Origin: Syntrophus sp. (in: bacteria)
GTDB taxonomy: Bacteria > Desulfobacterota > Syntrophorhabdia > Syntrophorhabdales > Syntrophorhabdaceae
Reading direction: 5' to 3'
Length of the DNA stretch: 49,321 bases
NCBI GenBank assembly: GCA_013824835.1
Contig: PNOM01000014.1
Location: 1-49,321 of the forward strand
Part shown: one piece after another, positions 24,793 through 33,498 of the stretch
Position numbering within the stretch: position 1 is the first letter of the stretch
How the letters are laid out: every line of letters starts with the position of its first letter
The notes under the pieces: generated by a model
Database searches by the model: none
The model's input: only the letters and a program-made list of their open reading frames with translations
Told to the model about the DNA's origin: nothing
Translations under genes and position numbers: made by a program

Positions 24793-26094
24793 ATGAATAT
24801 GAAAACAACAAGAGCAAGTAAGGCCAAAAGGTGGGCTGTAAATATTGCGGTACTTACCTGTGCCCTGATTATTGCGGTCTTCATAATGGAAGCTGCACTG
24901 CGGTTTACCCAGTACAGATATCTGACCGGGTATATTAATCTCCATGAAACCAGGTATTACGTTGAGGCATCTGATGACGCCGGGTTTGATATAAGCAGAA
25001 ATCACCCGCGGCGGACGATTAATATCGAGCCGGGATATACCCAGGAGATATGGTCAAATGAGCTTTCCTGTTACGACATTCCTTACAGGGGCGAAAACCA
25101 GTACGTGATGCTTCTCGGGGACAGTTTTACTTTCGGGCTGGTGCCATTTGAAACTACCTGGGGCAATGTTTTAAACAACATTTTTGATGTAAGGGTTTTG
25201 AAGTGCGGTGTATGCGGATACGGGCCGAGACAGGAATTGATAAAGGCCCGGAAAACCATATCAGCGATTAAGCGCAATCCTCAGTTGATTATTGTCGGAT
25301 ATTGCATTGGCAACGACCTGGCCGATGATTATGTATTTCCCAACGGCACTGTCATAGACGGGTATCCTGTATTGCGGAATGTTATTGACTACAGATCAGG
25401 AAATGTTATTCACAGAAAGAGCGATGAATTGAGGCGTTCCATAGAAAAATTAAAAGAGGCAAAGGTTGCGAACATTAATCTTTTTGGCGAGGGAGGAGAA
25501 AGTAACATCACCGCTTGCGTAAAGACATGGTTAAGGGGCCATTCCATCACGTTTAACCTGATGGTATTGACCGTAAAGAGATACCTTCTTCGCAGTAACG
25601 TTTTTCAGGCAACAGGAGCTGCAACGATTCCCCTGCAATACATGGCTGTTGAGCATGATAAATGGGTTGGTCAAGCGTGGAAAAAGCATTTAGACAGCAT
25701 GAAGTCCTTCAAGGATTATTGTCGTGAGAATGACATCAATCTGCTCGTAGTCCTGATCCCTGAAAAAGAGCAGGTATACCCCTTCCTGAGGCAGAATCCT
25801 AAGATTGACTATGAACGCCCTAACAGGATATTGCGCGGATTCTTTGACAAAGAGGGGATAAATTATATAGATTTACTGCCTTTGTTTGATAAGTATGCAA
25901 ACCAGAAACCAAGGATAATGCTTGACCCCGAGAAGGATTTATACTGGCAGTTTGATTTACACTGGAATGTTAATGGAAATCGGTTAGCAGCTTTACTGGT
26001 GGCAAAGCATGCCCTTGTGGAAGGACTTGTAGAGACTCCGGATAAAGAGGGAAAAATCAGGCAAATAGATAAAGACTTAAGGGAAATAAAGTAA
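24793..26094 (+). CDS. Membrane-anchored SGNH/GDSL-family protein
   Basis: A 433-residue protein with one N-terminal transmembrane anchor (about 14-36). The periplasmic domain has the SGNH blocks: GDSFTFG with Ser111, a glycine block near VCGYGP, GYCIGNDL with Asn174, and FDLHWNVNG with Asp388 and His390. This catalytic set belongs to lipases/esterases and to sugar O-acetyltransferases such as the AlgJ/AlgX type. In this context, next to an acyltransferase-3 gene, it may accept acyl groups and put them on the EPS, or remove them. The start has no clear Shine-Dalgarno. Confidence 0.8.
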   Translation: MNMKTTRASKAKRWAVNIAVLTCALIIAVFIMEAALRFTQYRYLTGYINLHETRYYVEASDDAGFDISRNHPRRTINIEPGYTQEIWSNELSCYDIPYRGENQYVMLLGDSFTFGLVPFETTWGNVLNNIFDVRVLKCGVCGYGPRQELIKARKTISAIKRNPQLIIVGYCIGNDLADDYVFPNGTVIDGYPVLRNVIDYRSGNVIHRKSDELRRSIEKLKEAKVANINLFGEGGESNITACVKTWLRGHSITFNLMVLTVKRYLLRSNVFQATGAATIPLQYMAVEHDKWVGQAWKKHLDSMKSFKDYCRENDINLLVVLIPEKEQVYPFLRQNPKIDYERPNRILRGFFDKEGINYIDLLPLFDKYANQKPRIMLDPEKDLYWQFDLHWNVNGNRLAALLVAKHALVEGLVETPDKEGKIRQIDKDLREIK

Positions 26095-26128
26095 AAGGTA
26101 AAACCGGAAACCCATTAACCGTCAGTAT

Positions 26129-26162
26129 GCCCAGTGCCTATTCCGTGTAATAGGCACTGGGT
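26129..26162 (+). terminator. Strong 13-bp hairpin after the SGNH gene
   Basis: Perfect stem CCCAGTGCCTATT (26130-26142) / AATAGGCACTGGG (26149-26161), loop CCGTGT. No T-tract follows, so it is either a weak terminator, an RNA processing/stability hairpin, or a protein-binding palindrome. Confidence 0.5.
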
Positions 26163-26225
26163 GAAGACCCTGGTTTATTATAGTAAGCTACCGTATCCAA
26201 TAGATGTTTCACAAGCAGGAGGTGT

Positions 26226-27008
26226 ATGGCGTTGGATAAAGACTTGTATGAGAAGCCCAGGAATGTGACCGACATTAATGACTGTATATTTTATCATACT
26301 ATGGATATCCCGGAATACGGCTATGTTGAGGGTGAGTTTGATTTACGGGGAAATGAGGATAAATACCTCGGGGGAGTTGATTTTAAAGGAAAAAGGGTAC
26401 TGGAAATTGGAACGGCCAGTGGATACTTGTGTTTCCATATGGAGAGGCAGGGGGCTGAGGTTGTAGCATTCGATCTAAATGAAAACTATCCATGGGATAT
26501 TGTTCCTTTTGCAGGATTTGACAGTCATGGTCTTGTGAGCGAATACAGGGAGGGATTGAGGAAGATAAATAATGCCTTCTGGCTCTGTCATAAGGTTTTT
26601 AATTCAAGAGCAAGGGCGGTATATGGTACTGTCTATAATATCCCAAGGGAGATCGGCGAGGTCGATATTGCAACATTCTGTGCAACGTTGGTGCATTTTC
26701 AAAACCCCTTTGCCGCACTTCAGGGTGCCTTATCGCTAACAAGAGAAAAGGTGATTGTCACCGACGTAATATGGGACCGCTTATTGCCATACTATATACT
26801 CAGTTTTTTGCCCAAACCGCATATGACCTTTATCCCGGAACACAATGGGTTCAGGTTTCCCGATACATGGTGGTTCCTGCCGCCGGCACTTATTAAAAAA
26901 TATCTCGGGGTACTGGGTTTCAGGAAAACAACTGTAAAATACTTTTTTCAAAAATACAGGAACCGTAAATGGTTGGCCTATAATGTCGTGGGCACCAGGA
27001 CTTTGTGA
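26226..27008 (+). CDS. Class I SAM-dependent methyltransferase
   Basis: A 260-residue enzyme: FKGKRVLEIGTASGYLCFHMERQGAEVVAFDLNENYPWD gives motifs I-II, and VDIATFCATLVHFQNPFAALQGAL gives motif IV. The C-terminal region is aromatic-rich (FPDTWWFLPPALIKKYLGVLGF). The start follows a perfect AGGAGG. The preceding stem-loop and its strong ribosome-binding site suggest separate processing or translation. The presumed substrate is an EPS sugar. Confidence 0.8.
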   Translation: MALDKDLYEKPRNVTDINDCIFYHTMDIPEYGYVEGEFDLRGNEDKYLGGVDFKGKRVLEIGTASGYLCFHMERQGAEVVAFDLNENYPWDIVPFAGFDSHGLVSEYREGLRKINNAFWLCHKVFNSRARAVYGTVYNIPREIGEVDIATFCATLVHFQNPFAALQGALSLTREKVIVTDVIWDRLLPYYILSFLPKPHMTFIPEHNGFRFPDTWWFLPPALIKKYLGVLGFRKTTVKYFFQKYRNRKWLAYNVVGTRTL

Positions 27009-27143
27009 TTGCACCGCTACAAGCTACGGGGTTAGTTGTCTCAACAGAACCTTTTAATGTTTTCTCGGATAGTTCGATAAATATGATAGTCCGAAAAAAC
27101 CTGAGTGAAAATATTTTACAGGGGAGACCCCGGGAGGTGAGGC

Positions 27144-27908
27144 ATGTTCAATATGAATGATGCTGAAGGCTACGATACTGATAAACTGGAGCTGACATAT
27201 CTTAAGAACTATGAGGAACACTTCGAGCCCCTTCTCGACAAGGATATCAGACTCCTGGAACTGGGGGTCTTCAAGGGCGGTTCATTATTATTGTGGCGTG
27301 ACCACTTTAAGAATGGAACAATCGTCGGGTTGGATCTTGACCCTTGTCCCATTGAAGATAAAACGGGAAGAATTCACTTTTATCAGGGGCAGCAGGAAGA
27401 TATAGTCCTCCTCGATCGAATTGCCAGGGAAACAGCCCCCGACGGATTCGATGTTATTATTGATGATTGCTCCCATATCGGGGAGTTTACACGAATGAGC
27501 TTCTGGCATCTTTTTGAACGGCACCTTAAGCCTGGTGGCCTCTATTCGATTGAAGACTGGGGAACGGGTTACTGGGGTGACTGGCCGGATGGCAAAAGGT
27601 ATAAAGAGCCGCAATGGCCATCCGGAATGTATAAAACTGTTTCCCGTACAGCAGCGTTCATTGAAAAGATTACACGCAGTAAGGTCGGCTTCCGCTGTCT
27701 TTCGCGGGCCTATAAGCTGGCCTATTATAAACAAAGGTTCCCCAGTCATGATTATGGGATGGTCGGATTTATTAAACAGCTTGTAGACGAGGCAGGTATG
27801 GGAGATATTACCTATCCGGAGCGGGGAATCGGACCCTGTCGTCCTTCAAAATTCGAAAAGATTCAGATATCTCATGGACAGGTAATTATTATAAAATCAA
27901 AGAGCTAA
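27144..27908 (+). CDS. MycE/CmcI-type sugar O-methyltransferase
   Basis: A 254-residue enzyme. LLELGVFKGGSLLLWRDHF is the SAM motif, GTIVGLDLDPCPI the acidic loop, and FDVIIDDCSHIGEFTRMSFWHLFERHLKPGGLYSIEDWGTGYWGDW is the IIDDxSH/IEDxxTxYW block of metal-dependent macrolide-sugar O-methyltransferases (MycE, TylE) and relatives. It likely methylates a sugar hydroxyl, using Mg2+ held by the Asp pair. It starts behind GGGAGGTGAGGC. Confidence 0.8.
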   Translation: MFNMNDAEGYDTDKLELTYLKNYEEHFEPLLDKDIRLLELGVFKGGSLLLWRDHFKNGTIVGLDLDPCPIEDKTGRIHFYQGQQEDIVLLDRIARETAPDGFDVIIDDCSHIGEFTRMSFWHLFERHLKPGGLYSIEDWGTGYWGDWPDGKRYKEPQWPSGMYKTVSRTAAFIEKITRSKVGFRCLSRAYKLAYYKQRFPSHDYGMVGFIKQLVDEAGMGDITYPERGIGPCRPSKFEKIQISHGQVIIIKSKS

Positions 27909-27948
27909 GCAGTGTAATATTCGTGTTTTAGATTCCGAGGAGGATTTT

Positions 27949-30327
27949 ATGGGCACTTACAAAAGATGGGTGATGTGTACAGTATTGGTGTTTTTGCTCG
28001 CCAATTGTAATGCCGCGAAGGTTGAGACAAAACCGGTGCCCCAGGAAAAGCCTAAAATTGTTCACATGGGGCCAGTAGCCCCGAATTTAATAAGTATTAC
28101 GATACAGACGGGGCGTGTTGAATACGGAGAACAGATCCCTTATGTAAGGGAATCAGGGGACAGTACTTCGGTGGACAACACTGGTAACACATGGGTGCTG
28201 CGCAGGGGGAAAATGATTGGGGCGCTGATTAGCGGGGGTACAAAAATAATGACCCTCGATCGTGTGGTAGGCGATAAGCTGAATACGGATTTGATAGACA
28301 GGCCGGATACTTTCACGATCAGTTCTCCTGATGACGCTGGATATCTTAAAGGCACGCAAATTGCGAATGTTTTCAGAAAAAGCAAGCCGACTGACCTGGC
28401 CCGTGTCGGGGCCAACTTTGATGCCCCCATAGAACATACCTTATATCTGAAACTTCCGACTCCATTGAAGACAGGGAAGAAGTATACCCTTACCTTCAAG
28501 TCGGGTGAACTTCCCGAACAGTCTTTTTCTTATGACCCCAGGTCCATGAAGAGTGAGGCTGTGCACGTGAGTCATATTGGCTTCAGGCCGGACGATCCGT
28601 CAAAGGTGGCCTTCCTTTCTCTCTGGATGGGCAGCGGCGGACCGATGGATTATAAAGATAAAAAGGTGTTTTACGTAATTGATGAGAAGACTGGCAAGTC
28701 GTCATTTGAAGGCGAAGTAAAACTATCAAAATCGGCTCGCGAAAAGGATGAGGACGCCTACTACAGAAACTTTAACGGAGTGGATGTATACATAATGGAT
28801 TTTAGTTCCTTGAAGGAACCGGGAATGTACAGGGTGTATGTCGAGGGGGTTGGATGTTCCTATCCATTTGAGGTTGGGGCAGGGGTGTGGTACAAGGCAT
28901 TCCATACCGCTGCAAGGGGTTTTTATCACCAGCGGAGCGGTATGGAGATAGGTCCTCCGTTTACCACATATAAACGTCCCCGCAATTTCCATCCAGAAGA
29001 CGGAATGAAGGTATATGCCTCGGGTTTGCGCCTTATGGATACTGAGAATGGACTGGCCCCGGAGTCCGGCGACCATTTTTCGAAGTTATTGGTAAAAAAA
29101 ACATCTGTAGTGGTTCCTAATGCATGGGGGGGATACTGTGATGCCGGAGACTGGGACCGCCGGATTAATCACCTTGATGTGGGGAGATACCTGCTTGAGC
29201 TTGTTGATATGTTCCCCCCTTACTTTGAAAAAGCCAATCTTAACATTCCAAAAACCTATGCTGATCTTCCGGACATAATTAATGAGGCCTTATGGGGGAT
29301 CGATTTTTTCAGAAGACTGCAGACAGCGGATGGTGGTATAAGCGGCGGTATTGAATCAGAGGCTCACCCCAGATATGGTGAGGCAAGTTGGCAGGAATCG
29401 TTGACAGTAATGGCCTATGCCCCTGATGTATGGTGCAGCTACCTGTATGCCGGTGTTGCGGCGCAGGCAGGGTATGTATTAAGAAAACGCAACCCGGGAT
29501 TGTCAGGTCAGTACCTTGAGAGCGCACTTAAAGCAATGAGTTGGGCGGAAAAGGAATTGAAGGCACGCCCTTCAACCTCCTATCCTCACCAAGTGAATGA
29601 TGCCCGCAATCTGGCTGCCGCCGAATTATTCCGTTTTACAGGGAAAAAAGAATGGAACGATCTTTTTATTCAGACTTCTGTATATAAAACCCCTGACATA
29701 CCCCTCTATCGATTCAAAAGCCATGACCAGAGTGAGGGCGCGTGGGTTTATTACAATACGGACAAGCTCGGTATGAATGCAACCATAAAAAACAATTACA
29801 AAAGTGCACTGCGAACCGAAGCGGATACACGTATACGGGATCAACTGAAAACAGGTTTCCGGTGGAGCAAGAATCCATGGCGACCTGCCGTTGGCGGATC
29901 ATTTGCTGTTCCTGACTGCCTTCACGTTATCCGTGCCTATATCATAACCAATAAAAAAGAGTATCTCCAATCAGCGGTCCTTGCATCCCAGACAGGGGCG
30001 GGGGCAAATCCGCTGAACATGAGTTATACTACAGGGGTCGGCTATAAGTATCCTCAACATGTGCTCCATATAGACTCCAGGGTTACCCGTCAGTCCCCGC
30101 CCCCGGGTTTAACGGTTGAGGGGCCTGTAGATGTAGAGCATCTGGGCGGATCAAATTCCCCGCTCCATATGTATGCAGGTCAGTTTTGCTATCCTCATGT
30201 AAGAGAATGGCCATCTATAGAGAATTATTGGGATGTTTTCTGGTATCCTATGATGTGCGAATTTACCATTCACCAGAGTATGGTGCCAACCGCGTATGTG
30301 TGGGGATATCTCGCTGCCCGGAAATAG
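27949..30327 (+). CDS. GH9 family glycoside hydrolase lipoprotein
   Basis: A 792-residue secreted enzyme. The signal peptide ends in LLANC (Cys20), a lipobox with an unusual Asn at -1. It has an N-terminal immunoglobulin-like CelD_N-type domain (about 190-305; HVSHIGFRPDDPSKVAFLSL ... PGMYRVYVEGVGCSYPFEV) and a (alpha/alpha)6 GH9 catalytic domain. In that domain GGYCDAGDWDRR (about 393-404) carries the nucleophile-activating Asp pair and MCEFTIHQ (about 768-775) a candidate acid Glu. GH9 enzymes hydrolyse beta-1,4-glucans; within an EPS locus it more likely cuts or trims the polymer made here. A GAGGAGG ribosome-binding site is present. Confidence 0.85.
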   Translation: MGTYKRWVMCTVLVFLLANCNAAKVETKPVPQEKPKIVHMGPVAPNLISITIQTGRVEYGEQIPYVRESGDSTSVDNTGNTWVLRRGKMIGALISGGTKIMTLDRVVGDKLNTDLIDRPDTFTISSPDDAGYLKGTQIANVFRKSKPTDLARVGANFDAPIEHTLYLKLPTPLKTGKKYTLTFKSGELPEQSFSYDPRSMKSEAVHVSHIGFRPDDPSKVAFLSLWMGSGGPMDYKDKKVFYVIDEKTGKSSFEGEVKLSKSAREKDEDAYYRNFNGVDVYIMDFSSLKEPGMYRVYVEGVGCSYPFEVGAGVWYKAFHTAARGFYHQRSGMEIGPPFTTYKRPRNFHPEDGMKVYASGLRLMDTENGLAPESGDHFSKLLVKKTSVVVPNAWGGYCDAGDWDRRINHLDVGRYLLELVDMFPPYFEKANLNIPKTYADLPDIINEALWGIDFFRRLQTADGGISGGIESEAHPRYGEASWQESLTVMAYAPDVWCSYLYAGVAAQAGYVLRKRNPGLSGQYLESALKAMSWAEKELKARPSTSYPHQVNDARNLAAAELFRFTGKKEWNDLFIQTSVYKTPDIPLYRFKSHDQSEGAWVYYNTDKLGMNATIKNNYKSALRTEADTRIRDQLKTGFRWSKNPWRPAVGGSFAVPDCLHVIRAYIITNKKEYLQSAVLASQTGAGANPLNMSYTTGVGYKYPQHVLHIDSRVTRQSPPPGLTVEGPVDVEHLGGSNSPLHMYAGQFCYPHVREWPSIENYWDVFWYPMMCEFTIHQSMVPTAYVWGYLAARK

Positions 30328-30355
30328 CCACGTTTTGGTAGTTGTTAATTCATTA

Positions 30356-31336
30356 TTACTTTTTTTGGGATCGCGCTATTCCGCTGAAGAGGAGTGAAAG
30401 TGTTTTGCTGTGGGGAAAAACATAAAAGACCAGAAAAAGGGGCCCGAAAATGCCCGCCGCAAAGGTGCATGGCACGATTAACCCTCCGCTCAGCGAAAGG
30501 GATTTAAGCAGAAAATAGAGGGGAAAAATAAAGAAGTACTGCAGCAGGTAGACAGAGAAGGAGTATTTACCGAGGGTTTCTAATGGCCTTTGGGGGAGGT
30601 ATTGTGCACAGCAGAAACACGTGGATAGAACGAATGTTATACCGGACAGAGCGACAAGCAAGTGTATAATAGGTATGTCTGATTTTTTCCACAATATATA
30701 TCCCCCTGTAAAAACAACCAGCGTTATAAGGGTTAACTGTTTTCTTTTCAGGAGATGAAGAAACTGTTCTTTCATGGATGAGGCCCTCATCCCCAGATAG
30801 TAGTACATTGTATAGTGCAGCACCAGACCGATTCCGAAGAGATCTATATCAGGCTGAAGGATTTGGAGCACAAAAAGGGCTGCAAACATCAAGTAGGGGT
30901 TAACCCTGTTTAAGAGTGGGGCAAAGGCTTGTATTATGATAATTGTATAAAGAAACCACAGGAAGAGGGCAGGGTTTTTTGTAGGGTAGACAAAAATATC
31001 GAGGAGCAATTCTTCGGGAATCACGGGTCGTATTGTTAATTGAGGTACAAAATATTTAAGGAATGCATAGCTTGCGCTTATGGTGATGTACGGAACAACC
31101 AGGTATACCAGGCGCATGGGGACAACCCTGGCCCATTCCCTGAATGAACTGACCTTTATCAATTTGGCTGAAAAAAAACCGGAAAGAAAAAAGAATAAAG
31201 GCATGTGGAAGGAGTATATAATGTCGAACAGGAGGGGAAAAGCCGTTTTAATCGGCTCACTGTGGCCGACAGTAACAAGAAGTATGCCGATGCCCCTTGC
31301 CACCTGCATTTCTGGAATATATAATTCTTTTGCCAT
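30356..31336 (-). CDS. Acyltransferase 3 (OafA-like) membrane protein, minus strand
   Basis: A 326-residue protein with about 10 helices on the opposite strand to the EPS genes. IPEMQVARGIGILLVTVGHSEPI is the conserved first helix with its His, FFFLSGFFSA the second, and the remaining helices follow the family pattern. It converges with the GH9 gene (28 nt between the stops) and diverges from the next methyltransferase. ATG 31336 is preferred to the TTG at 31345; neither has a clear Shine-Dalgarno. It may be a late insertion into the cluster or a separately regulated decoration gene. Confidence 0.82.
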   Translation of the reverse strand: MAKELYIPEMQVARGIGILLVTVGHSEPIKTAFPLLFDIIYSFHMPLFFFLSGFFSAKLIKVSSFREWARVVPMRLVYLVVPYITISASYAFLKYFVPQLTIRPVIPEELLLDIFVYPTKNPALFLWFLYTIIIIQAFAPLLNRVNPYLMFAALFVLQILQPDIDLFGIGLVLHYTMYYYLGMRASSMKEQFLHLLKRKQLTLITLVVFTGGYILWKKSDIPIIHLLVALSGITFVLSTCFCCAQYLPQRPLETLGKYSFSVYLLQYFFIFPLYFLLKSLSLSGGLIVPCTFAAGIFGPLFLVFYVFPHSKTLSLLFSGIARSQKK

Positions 31337-31435
31337 TTTACGCAAACTTGTTTTTGCAACAGAATACCTTTTTTTAAATACAAATTCTACCTGAATGTAA
31401 TGCGGGAATGACTATTTCGGTATATCCTTTTGGAA

Positions 31436-31465
31436 TGGACAAATATACTACAGAGGCCTTATAAT
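31436..31465 (+). promoter_or_regulatory. Promoter restarting the EPS plus-strand genes
   Basis: TGGACA at 31436-31441, an 18-nt spacer and a perfect TATAAT at 31460-31465. It would start transcription about 60 nt before ATG 31533, as needed downstream of the inverted acyltransferase gene. Confidence 0.6.
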
Positions 31466-31532
31466 AGAATGATTCTTGTGATAAAACGGTTTTTCAGGCA
31501 TCATTGAGATTTTTCTCCTAAGGAAGGTAAGG

Positions 31533-32279
31533 ATGGACATAAAGACGCTGCAAAAGCGCTGGGATGAAATGGGGAGAGATGACCCATTATGGGCCATATT
31601 GGGGGCCCCGGACAAGAGGGGAAGGATGTGGCAGGTCGAGAAGTTTTTCAAGACGGGTGTCGAGCAGATTAACGAAGTAATGCATAACATCACTCTCCTG
31701 GAACACCCCTTCCGCAAAGGGAAAGCCCTTGATTTTGGGTGCGGCGTAGGGAGGCTGACGCAACCCCTTGCCGACTATTTTGATGAAGTTCATGGTATAG
31801 ACATTGCTCCATCGATGATTGAATTAGCAAATGCATATAACCGTTTCCCGGATAAATGCTCATATCATCTGAACAACACCGATGACCTGCGTAAATTCGA
31901 TAACGGTTTTTTCGATTTTATTTACAGCTATATTACCCTTCAGCATATTGCACCCCAATATACAGTACATTATATTAAGGAATTTTTGAGGGTGCTTGCC
32001 CCTGATGGACTGCTTTTATTTCAGTTGCCAAGCGAATCCCGTACTCTGTTAGGTAAATTAAAGCCCTATATCAGACCTCTGGTGCCCTCTGCGGTGCTTC
32101 GATTGTCCCGCAGGATTAGATATGGGTATGAAATCAAGATGGAGATGTACGGGATAAATAAAAACAAGGTGATCGGGCTGATTGAAGAAAGTAGGGGCAA
32201 AATTATAAAAATAGAAATAGACAGGGACACTGATGCAAAATGGAACGGATTTATTTATTATATTGCAAAGAATGGATAA
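31533..32279 (+). CDS. Class I SAM-dependent methyltransferase
   Basis: A 248-residue enzyme with KALDFGCGVGRLTQPLADYF (motif I), VHGIDIAPSMIELA, and FFDFIYSYITLQHIAPQYTVHYI (motif IV), then LAPDGLLLFQLPS. It is a Methyltransf_11/25-type protein with an N-terminal helical cap (about 1-60). AAGGAAGGTAAGG lies upstream of the start. It is the first gene after the minus-strand acyltransferase and the head of the last EPS block. Confidence 0.82.
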   Translation: MDIKTLQKRWDEMGRDDPLWAILGAPDKRGRMWQVEKFFKTGVEQINEVMHNITLLEHPFRKGKALDFGCGVGRLTQPLADYFDEVHGIDIAPSMIELANAYNRFPDKCSYHLNNTDDLRKFDNGFFDFIYSYITLQHIAPQYTVHYIKEFLRVLAPDGLLLFQLPSESRTLLGKLKPYIRPLVPSAVLRLSRRIRYGYEIKMEMYGINKNKVIGLIEESRGKIIKIEIDRDTDAKWNGFIYYIAKNG

Positions 32280-32377
32280 GTGTTTAAATTGTATTGACTT
32301 TAAAGGGTTCTTACAGTAATTTTTTGGAATATGTACAACAACATTTTCCAGATAAATGGGTGAGCGGGAGTCTAATG

Positions 32378-33481
32378 ATGAAGATAGCAATATTGGGAAC
32401 TCGCGGTATCCCTGCATGCTATGGGGGGTTTGAGACCTTTGCCGAGGAATTGAGTATCCGATTGGTCGAGAGAGGCCATGAGGTTACGGTATACGGAAGA
32501 TCAAACATTATACGCTATCCGGAAAAGGTTTATAAAGGCGTTCATCTTGTAATTCTTCCTACAATAAGCCATAAATACTTCGATACGGTTGTTCACACAT
32601 TCATCTCTTTTATCCATTCCCTCTTTAAAGATTTTGAAATAATACTCCTCTGCAATGCAGCCAATAGTATGTTTTCCTTTATACCCCGTCTTACCGGGAA
32701 AAAGGTTATTATTAATGTAGACGGAATAGAGAGGATGCGGGCCAAATGGAATGCCCTCGGAAAGCTATGGTACAGGGTTGGAGAGGTATGCGCCTGTATT
32801 TTTCCCAATGTCGCCATATCTGATGCAAAGGTGATAGAGGAGTATTACAGGAAGACGTACGGAAAAAAGACGGTTTTTATCCCTTACGGCGCCCAGACCG
32901 AAAGGGTTTTGAGTACCGGAACGCTCGATAGGTTCGGCCTTAAACCGCAAGACTACTTTCTCTATGTGAGCAGGCTGGAGCCTGAAAATAACGCCCATCT
33001 TGTGATTAAGGCCTTTGAAAAGATAAAGACCGACAAGAACCTTGTGATTGTTGGCGATGCGCCTTATAGTGAAGAATATATCAGGCAGATTAAAAACACA
33101 AAGGACCCGAGGATTATTTTTACGGGGTTTGTCTTCGGTGAAGGGTACAAGGAGTTTCAGTCTCATGCGTACTGTTATATCCATGCAACCTCGGTGGGAG
33201 GTACCCATCCTGCCCTAATAGAATCTATGGGGTTCGGCAATTGCGTTATAGTTAACGGGACCCCTGAAAACAGGGAGGTTGTAAGGGATGCGGCGATTAT
33301 ATTTGATGAAAACAGTGAGAGCAGCCTCCAGGAAAAGCTTGAAATGGTTATCGACAGACATGCCCTGGTTGAGGAGTTCCGTAAAAAGGCAAGGCGTATG
33401 ATTGAGGAGAATTATACATGGGAAAAGGTTACAGGAGACTATGAAAACCTCTTCAGGCGATGCCTTGATAAGAGAAGTTAG
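32378..33481 (+). CDS. GT4 glycosyltransferase with DUF1972 N-terminus
   Basis: A 367-residue GT-B enzyme. Its N-terminal MKIAILGTRGIPACYGGFETFAEEL followed by RGHEVTVYGRSN is the DUF1972 signature seen in rhamnosyl- and galactosyl-type EPS transferases. The C-terminal half has FLYVSRLEPENNAHLVIKAFEKI, FTGFVFGEGYKEFQSHAYCYIHATSVGGTHPALIESMGFG (nucleotide-sugar motif) and ENYTWEKV. ATG 32378 follows GCGGGAG by 7 nt; the longer frame from 32294 has no ribosome-binding site and adds unrelated residues. It precedes the initiating transferase. Confidence 0.87.
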   Translation: MKIAILGTRGIPACYGGFETFAEELSIRLVERGHEVTVYGRSNIIRYPEKVYKGVHLVILPTISHKYFDTVVHTFISFIHSLFKDFEIILLCNAANSMFSFIPRLTGKKVIINVDGIERMRAKWNALGKLWYRVGEVCACIFPNVAISDAKVIEEYYRKTYGKKTVFIPYGAQTERVLSTGTLDRFGLKPQDYFLYVSRLEPENNAHLVIKAFEKIKTDKNLVIVGDAPYSEEYIRQIKNTKDPRIIFTGFVFGEGYKEFQSHAYCYIHATSVGGTHPALIESMGFGNCVIVNGTPENREVVRDAAIIFDENSESSLQEKLEMVIDRHALVEEFRKKARRMIEENYTWEKVTGDYENLFRRCLDKRS

Positions 33482-33498
33482 GTGACTGTAAGGTATTT

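Noticed and set aside
32294-32377. Longer start for the DUF1972 glycosyltransferase
   Set aside because: The family begins with MKIAILGTRG, encoded at 32378, which has its own GCGGGAG.
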